This document shows, in pieces, positions 16,764 through 23,475 of a stretch of DNA of 64,000 bases. Under the pieces are notes generated by a model that saw only the letters and a program-made list of their open reading frames with translations, had not been told where the DNA came from and did not search any database. A program made the position numbers and the translations under genes. The DNA lies in assembly GCA_031555315.1 (NCBI GenBank), contig JAVBUO010000007.1:32835-96834 (forward strand). Reading direction: 5' to 3'. Positions within the stretch are counted from its first letter, which is position 1, and the number at the start of each line of letters is the position of its first letter. The DNA is from JAVBJV01 sp031555315. GTDB lineage: Bacteria > Pseudomonadota > Alphaproteobacteria > Acetobacterales > Acetobacteraceae.

Positions 16764-17225
16764 ATGAACGCTCTCGCCAAGCTGGGGATGGTCTCGGAAT
16801 TTCCGAGCAAGAACCAGACGATCGCCGCTGCTGCTTCGACCATTGAAGAGCAGAAGGATTATTACGTCGAGAAAGATGGCGTCCGATTTGCCGGAACGCA
16901 TCTTCTGATCGATCTGTGGGGCGCTTCGCGTCTGGATGAACCCGAGCATATCGATGCCTCGTTGCGCGAGTCCGCGATCAAGGCCGGGGCTACGATCCTG
17001 CACAGCCATTTTCACCACTTCCAGCCGAACGGCGGGGTGTCGGGCGTGGTGGTGCTGGCGGAAAGCCATATCTCGATTCACACCTGGCCTGAACGGAATT
17101 ACGCCGCGATCGACGTATTCATGTGCGGCGCCTGCAACCCGTACGACACGCTGCCGATGATCAAGGACGCTTTCCGTCCCGATCATGTTCAGGTGGCGGA
17201 AAACCGGCGCGGTCTGGTCGTCTAA
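16764..17225 (+). CDS. speD: S-adenosylmethionine decarboxylase proenzyme
   Basis: A 153-residue SpeD of the short bacterial class. The proenzyme cleaves itself between Glu100 and Ser101 in LAESHISIHTWPE; Ser101 becomes the catalytic pyruvoyl group. A conserved cysteine lies in FMCGACNP (near residue 120). It makes decarboxylated SAM, the aminopropyl donor for spermidine. A GGGGGA ribosome binding site sits just upstream of the ATG. The next gene, speE, uses the product, 73 nt downstream. The N-terminus is about 30 residues longer than the minimal family form, so a start further inside is possible. Confidence 0.95.
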   Translation: MNALAKLGMVSEFPSKNQTIAAAASTIEEQKDYYVEKDGVRFAGTHLLIDLWGASRLDEPEHIDASLRESAIKAGATILHSHFHHFQPNGGVSGVVVLAESHISIHTWPERNYAAIDVFMCGACNPYDTLPMIKDAFRPDHVQVAENRRGLVV

Positions 17226-17298
17226 TCACGCGTAGCGGTGAATGGTTGGGGCGCGGATCGTCAAGGTCCGCGCCTGCGTGTTTATGGGGCGTGATGTG

Positions 17299-18165
17299 AT
17301 GAATGCAGACAACTGGCTGAGCGAAACCCTGTATCCGGGCTGGAGCCAGCGTTTTCTGGTCAAGCGTGAACTGGCGCGGGTGACGTCGCCGTTTCAGGAC
17401 ATCGTGGTGGTCGAGACGGACACACATGGCCGTGTGCTGATGCTGGACGGCATAACGCAGATCACCGAAGCCGATGAATTCACCTATCAGGAGATGATCG
17501 CCCATGTGCCGCTGCTCGCCCATGGCGATGCGAAAAGCGTGCTGATCATCGGGGCCGGCGACGGTGGTGTGCTGCGCCGTGTGCTGGAACATAAGACCGT
17601 GCAGCGTGCCGTGATGGTCGAGATCGACGGCGAGGTGATCCGGCTGGCCCGTGAATTTCTGCCGGATATCGCCGGGGATGCCTGGAACGACCCGCGTGCC
17701 CGGGTGATCGTCGGCGATGGGGTGGATTATGTGGCGAAAGCGGAGGATGCGTCGGTCGACGTGATCATCGTCGACAGCACCGACCCGGTCGGTGTGGGCG
17801 AGGCGCTGTTCACCGACGAATTCTACCGCAACTGCGCACGTATCCTGACCCCGCGCGGCGTGGTGGTGAACCAGTGCGGCGTGCCGTTCATGCAGGCCGA
17901 CGAACTGCGCGTGACCAGTGCGCGGCGCGCGCGGTTTTTTCCGGATGTTTCGGCCTATGTGGTGGCGGTGCCGACCTATGTCGGCGGTTTCATGACGCTG
18001 GGCTGGGCCGCGAAAGTGCCGGGCCTGCGCGACGTGCCGGTGGACGAGATCGCGCGGCGCGCAGCGGCAGCGGGATTGTCGGGCCAGAAATACTGGAGCC
18101 CCGGCGTGCAGATGGCGTCTTTCCAGTTGCCGCCGTATATCGCGAAGGAAATCCCGGCAGTGTGA
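17299..18165 (+). CDS. speE: Spermidine synthase
   Basis: A 288-residue polyamine aminopropyltransferase. Conserved features are the N-terminal QDIVVVETDTHGRVLMLDG, the decarboxylated-SAM site VLIIGAGDGGVLRRVLEH, the acidic VEIDGEVIRLAREFLP, and the catalytic segment IIVDSTDPVG (Asp near residue 157). It transfers the aminopropyl group to putrescine. The ATG at 17299 follows GGGG and gives the usual family N-terminus; longer in-frame starts at 17242 and 17284 are less likely. Partner of speD. Confidence 0.95.
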   Translation: MNADNWLSETLYPGWSQRFLVKRELARVTSPFQDIVVVETDTHGRVLMLDGITQITEADEFTYQEMIAHVPLLAHGDAKSVLIIGAGDGGVLRRVLEHKTVQRAVMVEIDGEVIRLAREFLPDIAGDAWNDPRARVIVGDGVDYVAKAEDASVDVIIVDSTDPVGVGEALFTDEFYRNCARILTPRGVVVNQCGVPFMQADELRVTSARRARFFPDVSAYVVAVPTYVGGFMTLGWAAKVPGLRDVPVDEIARRAAAAGLSGQKYWSPGVQMASFQLPPYIAKEIPAV

Positions 18166-18189
18166 CGGGCGATCGGCCGTATTTTCCGG

Positions 18190-18217
18190 TTGCATTATTT
18201 GAAAATATTCCTATAAT
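18190..18217 (+). promoter_or_regulatory. Strong sigma70-like promoter upstream of the lysis cassette
   Basis: A TTGCAT -35 (18190-18195) and a perfect TATAAT -10 (18212-18217) are separated by 16 bp of AT-rich DNA. It stands out against the GC-rich surroundings. The expected transcript starts near 18224. Confidence 0.65.
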
Positions 18218-18223
18218 ACGCTG

Positions 18224-18301
18224 AGATCATGCTTTGTGCTGCCCGCATGGCAGGCTTTGCAGAGCGACACTCACAACCGCCCCTTCCGGGGCGGTTTTTT
18301 T
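18224..18301 (+). ncRNA. Candidate short RNA or attenuated leader
   Basis: The stretch between the promoter at 18190-18217 and the intrinsic terminator at 18277-18301 would give a transcript of about 78 nt with no convincing reading frame of its own. It may be a small RNA, or a leader in which termination limits expression of the lysis genes that start at 18317. No known RNA family is recognised. Confidence 0.3.
18277..18301 (+). terminator. Intrinsic terminator or attenuator before the holin gene
   Basis: A 7-bp perfect GC-rich stem (CCGCCCC/GGGGCGG) with loop TTCC is followed by seven T. It sits only 16 bases before the holin start codon and 60 bases after the promoter. It could end speE transcription as well as act as an attenuator. 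Confidence 0.75.
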
Positions 18302-18316
18302 ATTGGATGAATTCGG

Positions 18317-18613
18317 ATGCCGCATCACCAAAGAGAGTTCGTCGAGCTGGGCATCTCCGGTCTGATCGGGCTGCTCGGGCGTTTGCTGTTCCTGGCGCGC
18401 GTTGACCGGCGCCGCTTCGGCTGGGGATTGTTGTGGGAGATTCCCATCGCCATTGGCATGGGGGCGATCGGCAAGGGGGTGGCGGACTGGTTCAACCTGT
18501 CGCCGTTTCCGGAAATGGCGGTGATCGTCTGCGTTGCCTATGTCGGGCCGCGCTTCATCGATGCTGCGTTTGATATTGCAATCGAAAAAATACGCGTAAC
18601 AATCGATAAATAA
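18317..18613 (+). CDS. Putative phage-type holin
   Basis: A 98-residue membrane protein with three hydrophobic segments (about residues 12-28, 38-58 and 66-82) separated by short charged turns, and a charged C-terminus. Size and layout fit class I-type holins, which make holes in the inner membrane to release endolysin. The sequence is not one I can place in a named holin family with certainty; the call rests on its position 9 nt before a GH24 endolysin. No strong ribosome binding site is seen. Confidence 0.65.
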   Translation: MPHHQREFVELGISGLIGLLGRLLFLARVDRRRFGWGLLWEIPIAIGMGAIGKGVADWFNLSPFPEMAVIVCVAYVGPRFIDAAFDIAIEKIRVTIDK

Positions 18614-18622
18614 AGGAAAAAC

Positions 18623-19291
18623 ATGAGACGCATCGATGCTGAAAGCCTCGCGCTGATCAAGCGCTGGGAAGGATTGCGGCTGTCCGCCTATCAATGCGCG
18701 GCCGGTGTCTGGACGATCGGCTACGGCCATACGGCAGGCGTGAAGCCGGGCGACACGATCACCGAGGACGAGGCGTTGCGCCTGCTGCTGGCCGATTTGC
18801 GCGCAGCCGAGGAGACGGTCGAACGGCTGGTGCATGTGCCACTGACCGACAATCGCTTCGGGGCATTGACGTCGTTTGTATTCAACGTCGGGCAGGATGC
18901 GTTCGCGCGCTCGACCTTGCTGCGCAAGCTCAACGCCGGCGACTACGAAGCGGTGTCTGGGGAACTGGCGCGCTGGACCCGGGCCGGCGGACGCGTGGTG
19001 CAGGGGCTGGTGAACCGTCGTGCGGCGGAAAGCGGCTTGTGGGTGCGCGGCGCATTCGTGGCGTCCGGCCATGTCGGCGCCGCCCCGGTGCGCGTACCCG
19101 CTGGCCCGACGGTCGGCGCCGCTGGCGGCGTGCTGGCAACGGGGGTGATTGCCACGCTGGCCGAACATGCAGGCGCGCTGACACCATTGGTTGCCGCCCT
19201 GCGGGATATCCATCCCGCCGTTGCACTGGGGCTGATCGGTGTCGTGGCCGGCGCCGCGTTGATCTTCTGGCGGTCGGCGGGGCGCGCATGA
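18623..19291 (+). CDS. GH24 endolysin (phage-type lysozyme) with C-terminal membrane segments
   Basis: A 222-residue protein whose first 145 residues are a GH24 muramidase. The catalytic triad Glu16-Cys25-Thr31 has the E-x8-C-x5-T spacing of the P1/P21 Lyz class, followed by the hallmark WTIGYGHT. FVFNVGQDAFARSTLLRKLN matches the N-F-N-G substrate region. There is no N-terminal signal or SAR domain, so it needs a holin. A C-terminal extension carries two hydrophobic stretches (about 160-182 and 195-216), which is unusual for an endolysin and could tether it to the membrane. AGGA lies just upstream. Its stop overlaps the next ATG (ATGA). Confidence 0.9.
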   Translation: MRRIDAESLALIKRWEGLRLSAYQCAAGVWTIGYGHTAGVKPGDTITEDEALRLLLADLRAAEETVERLVHVPLTDNRFGALTSFVFNVGQDAFARSTLLRKLNAGDYEAVSGELARWTRAGGRVVQGLVNRRAAESGLWVRGAFVASGHVGAAPVRVPAGPTVGAAGGVLATGVIATLAEHAGALTPLVAALRDIHPAVALGLIGVVAGAALIFWRSAGRA

Positions 19292-19512
19292 TGGCCTGGC
19301 TCACCACCCGCGCGGGCGGTTTGGCGTCGGCCGTATTGGCCGGATTGACGATACTGGCCCTTTTGCTCGGCCGGGCGCGCCGCAACGGATACGACGCGGC
19401 GCGGCTTGAAAACCTGGAAAGAACGATCGAGGTGAAAAATGCGGCAGATCGTGCTGGCGCTGCTTTTCGTGCCGATGGCGCTGAACGCCGGCTGCGCGAC
19501 GGCACCTTCTGA
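19288..19512 (+). CDS. Rz-like inner-membrane spanin
   Basis: A 74-residue protein with one N-terminal membrane helix (residues 9-28) and a short charged helical periplasmic tail (RLENLERTIEVKNAADRAGAAF). Size and topology match small i-spanins. It overlaps the endolysin stop by 4 nt, and a lipoprotein gene starts inside it in another frame, which is the classic Rz/Rz1 nesting. Spanins fuse the inner and outer membranes at the last step of lysis of Gram-negative hosts. Confidence 0.65.
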   Translation: MMAWLTTRAGGLASAVLAGLTILALLLGRARRNGYDAARLENLERTIEVKNAADRAGAAFRADGAERRLRDGTF

Positions 19513-19669
19513 CCCTGCGTGTCTGGCGGTGGTGCCGTACAGCCGCGCCGACCAAGCGCGCGCGGCGGACGAGCTGGCCGCGCTACCTGCGGATGCCGTA
19601 CTGCGCCGCTTCGTCGCGGATTACGGGGAACTGCGCGCCCAGATCCGTGGTGTTTGCAGCGTTGACTGA
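19439..19669 (+). CDS. Rz1-like outer-membrane spanin lipoprotein
   Basis: A 76-residue lipoprotein that begins inside the Rz-like gene in a different frame and runs past it. The signal peptide MRQIVLALLFVPMALNAGC ends in a lipobox with Cys19. The mature part is about 58 residues with two further cysteines. Nested o-spanin genes of this type complete phage lysis cassettes. It is less proline-rich than typical Rz1, so the assignment depends on the nesting, lipobox and neighbours. It ends one base before a convergent gene. Confidence 0.65.
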   Translation: MRQIVLALLFVPMALNAGCATAPSDPACLAVVPYSRADQARAADELAALPADAVLRRFVADYGELRAQIRGVCSVD

Positions 19670-21016
19670 TCACTTTCGCCGTCGGTGCGCGGCAGGGGCG
19701 GCGTAGAACGCCAGCACCGGCGCAATGACGGCCAGCCAGACCAGCCGCGCCTGATAGCGGTCGTGCAGGGCAGAAAGCGCCCCGGTCAGGATGGCGTTGC
19801 CGATCAGCGCCAGCAGGACGGCAGCACAGAACAGGCCGGCAGCGGTGTGCCACCGGCCGATCGCCATGACCAGCGTCGCCAGCAGTCCCAGCGCGGCGAC
19901 CCAGGTATGGAGCGGCTTCAGGTCGTCCAGCAGATGCAGTTGCGCCGTGTTCTGCCGCGAGGCGCGAAAGGCGGCGTATTCGCGCGCCGGGAAATAGGTG
20001 GCGATGGCCTGCGATACGCTTTCGTCCTCGCGCACCGCTTCGGTGCCGTCGCCCGACTGAAAGCGCCAGAACTGCGCCCAGGCGTTGGCGGCCGAGGCAC
20101 GCGCCTGCGTCCACGGTTCGGCGCGGATGGCGCCGGCGATGATCGCGCCGGCCTCTTCCGAGACCAGCTTCGGCCCGCCCGCCCGGTGCAGCGGGCTGTC
20201 CGGCTGCCACAGGAAATGGTCCGACGATGTGCGGATATCCGCCACATAGGGGCACAAACGGTACCCGGCCTCGGGGCAGGCGGATTGCAGATAGCGCAGG
20301 CCGGGCCCGTCGAAGATCACCCGGGCCAGTAGAAACACATTGCCGAACGGTGACAGCGCCGCCCGTCCATGCGCGGCGGCGTTCACCGCCACCCAGCCCG
20401 CCGCGGCCAGCAGGGCGGGCAGCAGCAGAACGGTTACGCGCAGCAGAGGCCAAGTATGCGCGTGCAGGCGCTGCAACACCGTCAGCACGATCAGCAGCCC
20501 CAGCGCCAGCGGCAGATGCGTGGTGTGCACGGCGATCGCCATCGTCGTCAGGAGGAACAGCCAGACTTTTTCCCAGCGGTGCAGCCGCTCCGGCGCCAGC
20601 ATCAGCAGACAGAGGGCGATCACCAGCAAGGGTGTAAAAACGTCGGGGATCAATTGGCTTACCACCCACGGCGCATCGGTGCCGATGCACAGCGCCGCGA
20701 TGATGCCCAGATACAGCCACGCGGGTGTATGCCCGGTCAGCGTGCGAACGGCCAGATACAGCAGATGCGCCGTCAGCAGGGCCTGCGCGGCGACGATCGG
20801 CCAGGTGCTCCACGCCATATGCAGCGGGCGGATCAGCAGGCTGTAGAAAGGCGGCCTGTCCCAGCCCACGTACCAGCGCAGCGCCTGGGTCAGATACGTG
20901 CCGGTATCCGCAAAGACCAGCGGATATCCGTTATAGAACGCGGGCCATGCCAGCAGCGCGGCGGCGAGGCAGATCAGCGGCAGCGGGAAGGAAGATGCGT
21001 GCATGTGCGCGAGCAT
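19670..21016 (-). CDS. Polytopic membrane protein, possibly GT-C type
   Basis: A protein of about 448 residues with some ten to eleven predicted membrane helices. After the first helix comes FADTGTYLTQALRWYVGWDRPPFYSLL, an acidic residue in the first large loop like that of GT-C lipid-linked sugar transferases. The C-terminal third alternates helices and a periplasmic domain with SVSQAIATYFPAREY. No specific function is recognised. The longest frame starts at a TTG at 21052; ATGs at 21016 and 21004 are better candidates. It is convergent with the lysis cassette, with no gap for a terminator. Confidence 0.6.
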   Translation of the reverse strand: MLAHMHASSFPLPLICLAAALLAWPAFYNGYPLVFADTGTYLTQALRWYVGWDRPPFYSLLIRPLHMAWSTWPIVAAQALLTAHLLYLAVRTLTGHTPAWLYLGIIAALCIGTDAPWVVSQLIPDVFTPLLVIALCLLMLAPERLHRWEKVWLFLLTTMAIAVHTTHLPLALGLLIVLTVLQRLHAHTWPLLRVTVLLLPALLAAAGWVAVNAAAHGRAALSPFGNVFLLARVIFDGPGLRYLQSACPEAGYRLCPYVADIRTSSDHFLWQPDSPLHRAGGPKLVSEEAGAIIAGAIRAEPWTQARASAANAWAQFWRFQSGDGTEAVREDESVSQAIATYFPAREYAAFRASRQNTAQLHLLDDLKPLHTWVAALGLLATLVMAIGRWHTAAGLFCAAVLLALIGNAILTGALSALHDRYQARLVWLAVIAPVLAFYAAPAAHRRRK

Positions 21017-21080
21017 CGCACATATGTTCCGGATTGGGAGCGGATTGCGCAAATTTCAAGAATGTTGCTACTGTCGCGGC

Positions 21081-21455
21081 ATGTGCATAAAGAATTTTGT
21101 CCTGTCGGTAGCCCTTCTGGGCGCCGGGGCGACAGCGGCGATGGCGCAGGATGTTGCGGTCGCGCCCGGCGCGGCGTTTCCCAGCCGCATCGTCGTTCCT
21201 TCTGCGGCCAGCGCGGCCATGGAAACCCAGGAACCGGCCCGGATGCCGGCGCGGCACTGGGGCGCGGCCGAGGGCCTGCCGCGCGGATATGCCAGCCAGG
21301 AACGTCGCGGTCGTAGCGGGCTGGATTTTCTGTCCCGTCGCGATGTCGCGGCAGTGGGCGGAACGATCGCCGCGGCAGCCGCCTGGGTCGTCATGTCGGC
21401 GACCGAGGAAACCGGCAGCGGCGGTGGTGTTTCCGCCGCCAGCACGACACGCTGA
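21081..21455 (+). CDS. Small secreted protein of unknown function
   Basis: A 124-residue protein with a clear signal peptide (MCIKNFVLSVALLGAGATAAMAQ). The mature part is low in aromatic residues and basic in the middle (YASQERRGRSGLDFLSRRD), with a C-terminal hydrophobic stretch (GGTIAAAAAWVVMSA) followed by a Gly/Ser tail. It may be membrane-attached. Not recognised. The next gene, an M20 peptidase, starts 22 nt downstream with its own GGAGG site. Confidence 0.6.
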   Translation: MCIKNFVLSVALLGAGATAAMAQDVAVAPGAAFPSRIVVPSAASAAMETQEPARMPARHWGAAEGLPRGYASQERRGRSGLDFLSRRDVAAVGGTIAAAAAWVVMSATEETGSGGGVSAASTTR

Positions 21456-21477
21456 CCCGCAACCCGGAGGATCCCGC

Positions 21478-22887
21478 ATGTCCACCCGTGAGGCCGCAAT
21501 CGCGCGCGCGACCGGTTTTTTCGATAACGGCGGCTTCAGACAGCGCCTTGCCGAATGGATCGCGGTGCGCAGCACGTCGCAGGATCCGGGGCACGAGGCG
21601 GATCTGAAACGCTATCTGGGTGATGTCATTGCGCCGTGGTTGCGCACGATGGGTTTCACGACCGCGGTGCATGCCAATCCGGCGCCGGGGTTCGGCCCGA
21701 TCCTGACCGCCGAACGCATGGAAGATGCGTCGCGGCCGACGGTGATCACCTATGGTCATGGCGACACGGTGCGTGGTCTGGAAGACCAGTGGCGCAAAGG
21801 CCTCGACCCATGGACGCTGACCGAGGAGGGCGATCTGTGGTACGGTCGCGGCAGCGCGGACAACAAAGGCCAGCACGCGATCGTGCTGTCGACGCTGGAA
21901 CAGGTGATCGCGGCGCGCAACGGCAAGCTGGGCTTCAACGTGAAGCTGGTGCTGGAAACGGCGGAAGAGCGCGGCTCGCAGGGCCTCTACGCATTCGTGC
22001 GGCAGAACGCGGCGGCGTTGAAAGCCGATGTGCTGATCGCCAGCGACGGCCCGCGCGTGACGCCCGATCTGCCGACCATCGCGGTCGGCACGCGCGGCAC
22101 GTATCACTTCGATCTGGTGGTCGATCTGCGTCCGGGCGGCGTGCATTCGGGGCATTGGGGCGGGCTGACCACCGATCCGGCGATCGTGCTGGCGCATGCG
22201 TTGGCGGCGATCTGCGACCGCAATGGAAAGATTCTGGTGCGCGACTGGCTGCCGAATGCCGTGCCGCCCGCTGTGCGCAAGGTGCTGGAAGGCTGCCCGG
22301 TCGGCGGCGGCGGCGAGGCGGCGACGATCGATGCGAACTGGGGCGAACCCGGCCTGAGCAGCGCCGAGAAGATCTACGGCTGGAACAGCTTCATCGTTCT
22401 GGCGATGGTCGCGGGCCGTCCGGAAAATCCGGTCAATGCGGTGGCGCCGCATGCGCGCGCGCATTGCCAGATCCGCTATACGGTCGACACCGATCCCGCC
22501 GTGTTTCTGCCCGCGCTGCGCAAGCATCTGGACGCCGAGGGCTTTCAGATCGTCAAGATCGAAAACGCCGGTCTGCGCATGCCGGCATCGCGCACCGACC
22601 CTGCGCATCCGTGGGTGCAGTGGGCGGCGCGCAGCATGGAAAAGACTCTGGACCGCAAGGTGCAGATCATTCCGAGTTCGTCCGGTGGGCTGCCCGGCGA
22701 TGTGTTCGTGGACAATCTGCATGTGCCGCTGGTCTGGGTGCCGCATAGCTATAACGGCTGCAAGCAGCACGGGCCGGACGAGCATCTGCTGAAACCCGCG
22801 GCGCGCGAAGGGATCGCGGCCTATGCCGGGTTGTGGTGGGATCTCGGCGATCCGGCAACGGAATTGCCGGCATCGTGGCAGGGCTGA
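21478..22887 (+). CDS. M20-family metallopeptidase (dipeptidase)
   Basis: A 469-residue M20 zinc peptidase. Metal and catalytic motifs are TYGHGDTVRG (His/Asp near residue 93-95), GRGSADNKGQ (Asp near 126), ETAEERGS (catalytic Glu then metal Glu near 160), and a C-terminal HxxxEH-like region ending KQHGPDEHLLKP. The dimerisation domain insert begins near GGVHSGHWGGLTTDP. Members hydrolyse dipeptides or N-acyl amino acids in the cytoplasm; the exact substrate cannot be set from sequence. GGAGG is nine bases before the ATG. Confidence 0.9.
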   Translation: MSTREAAIARATGFFDNGGFRQRLAEWIAVRSTSQDPGHEADLKRYLGDVIAPWLRTMGFTTAVHANPAPGFGPILTAERMEDASRPTVITYGHGDTVRGLEDQWRKGLDPWTLTEEGDLWYGRGSADNKGQHAIVLSTLEQVIAARNGKLGFNVKLVLETAEERGSQGLYAFVRQNAAALKADVLIASDGPRVTPDLPTIAVGTRGTYHFDLVVDLRPGGVHSGHWGGLTTDPAIVLAHALAAICDRNGKILVRDWLPNAVPPAVRKVLEGCPVGGGGEAATIDANWGEPGLSSAEKIYGWNSFIVLAMVAGRPENPVNAVAPHARAHCQIRYTVDTDPAVFLPALRKHLDAEGFQIVKIENAGLRMPASRTDPAHPWVQWAARSMEKTLDRKVQIIPSSSGGLPGDVFVDNLHVPLVWVPHSYNGCKQHGPDEHLLKPAAREGIAAYAGLWWDLGDPATELPASWQG

Positions 22888-22943
22888 ACTCTTCCGGATG
22901 ACGGAACGGCAGGCGCAGAGCCCGCCGTTCGTAATGGTCCCGG

Positions 22944-23123
22944 TTATGCCCCGGTGCGATTAGGATAAAGGAAATAAGGGTAGGGGGTGGTGAAGATCGA
23001 GGGCAGCCCCGGATGGATCGTGAACGGGTAGTATGGATAGTAATATCCGCTACCGCTGACGGTGTTCAGTTCGGTTTCGCTCGGCTCTTCAAAACCAGAG
23101 ATGTCTTGTTCTTTTGCCAGCAT
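22944..23123 (-). CDS. Tyr/Pro-rich peptide with a double-glycine-like leader
   Basis: A 59-residue reading frame on the minus strand, not overlapping any other gene. The N-terminal half is acidic (FEEPSETELNTVSGSG, residues 11-26) and ends with a Gly-Ser/Gly pattern, the form seen in leaders of bacteriocins and RiPP precursors cleaved by C39 peptidases (E-L-x-x-V-S-G-G/S). The remaining 33 or so residues are rich in tyrosine and proline (YYYPYYPF, then TPYPYFLYP) with no lysine, cysteine or acidic residues. The contrast in composition on either side of the glycine site supports a precursor peptide. No strong ribosome binding site and no modification or export gene are visible nearby, so expression is unproven. 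Confidence 0.5.
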   Translation of the reverse strand: MLAKEQDISGFEEPSETELNTVSGSGYYYPYYPFTIHPGLPSIFTTPYPYFLYPNRTGA

Positions 23124-23475
23124 AAATTTGTTTTCAAAAAACTATGTCAAAGATGGGTGTCGCTTAGCCAACAGCGCGACACCGCGTTACCACTCTGCCC
23201 GAAAGCAGGAGGCAGCGGCGCAGTATATTGCCGTCGGTATCTCCGTGAAAAGAGACGTCGGGAAGAGATGCGCCCCCGATTCATTCCGGAAGTTTTTAGA
23301 ACCAGCCACCGAGAGCATTTCCCGTTTACTCTGGTTCACGGGAAATGCTCTCGGTCTTTGTCTGCCGGACATCTTCACGTGACCGGGTGATCCCACCCGA
23401 TCACGATCTGCTCTAGCCAGGCGGGCGCGGGGCTGCTTTGTTTGGGCCTGACTTGAAACGGCACAGGCAGATCTC
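23124..23475. other. Gene-poor spacer with a long hairpin
   Basis: No convincing gene is seen on either strand in this spacer between the Tyr/Pro peptide and the threonine aldolase gene. A 125-residue frame from 23013 and a 96-residue frame on the minus strand have no family features and poor composition. The only structure is the inverted repeat at 23308-23355. Confidence 0.5.
23308..23355. repeat. 18-bp perfect inverted repeat with 12-nt loop
   Basis: Arms at 23308-23325 and 23338-23355 (ACCGAGAGCATTTCCCGT and its complement) pair perfectly around a 12-nt loop. There is no T run after it, so it is not a standard terminator. Similar intergenic hairpins with GAGCATTT-type cores are known as dispersed repeats in alphaproteobacteria; only one copy is in this window. 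Confidence 0.7.

Noticed and set aside
21391..22785. A 464-residue minus-strand frame across the M20 peptidase
   Set aside because: The opposite strand has complete M20 metal motifs. This frame is rich in His, Arg and Gln and has no recognisable domain.
23122..23150. TTGACA on the minus strand as -35 of a promoter for the Tyr/Pro peptide
   Set aside because: The matching -10 would lie on the start codon, leaving the start site inside the gene.
23013..23390. A 125-residue plus-strand frame opposite the Tyr/Pro peptide
   Set aside because: Composition is mixed and unstructured, it has no family features, and it lies antisense to the better-supported peptide.
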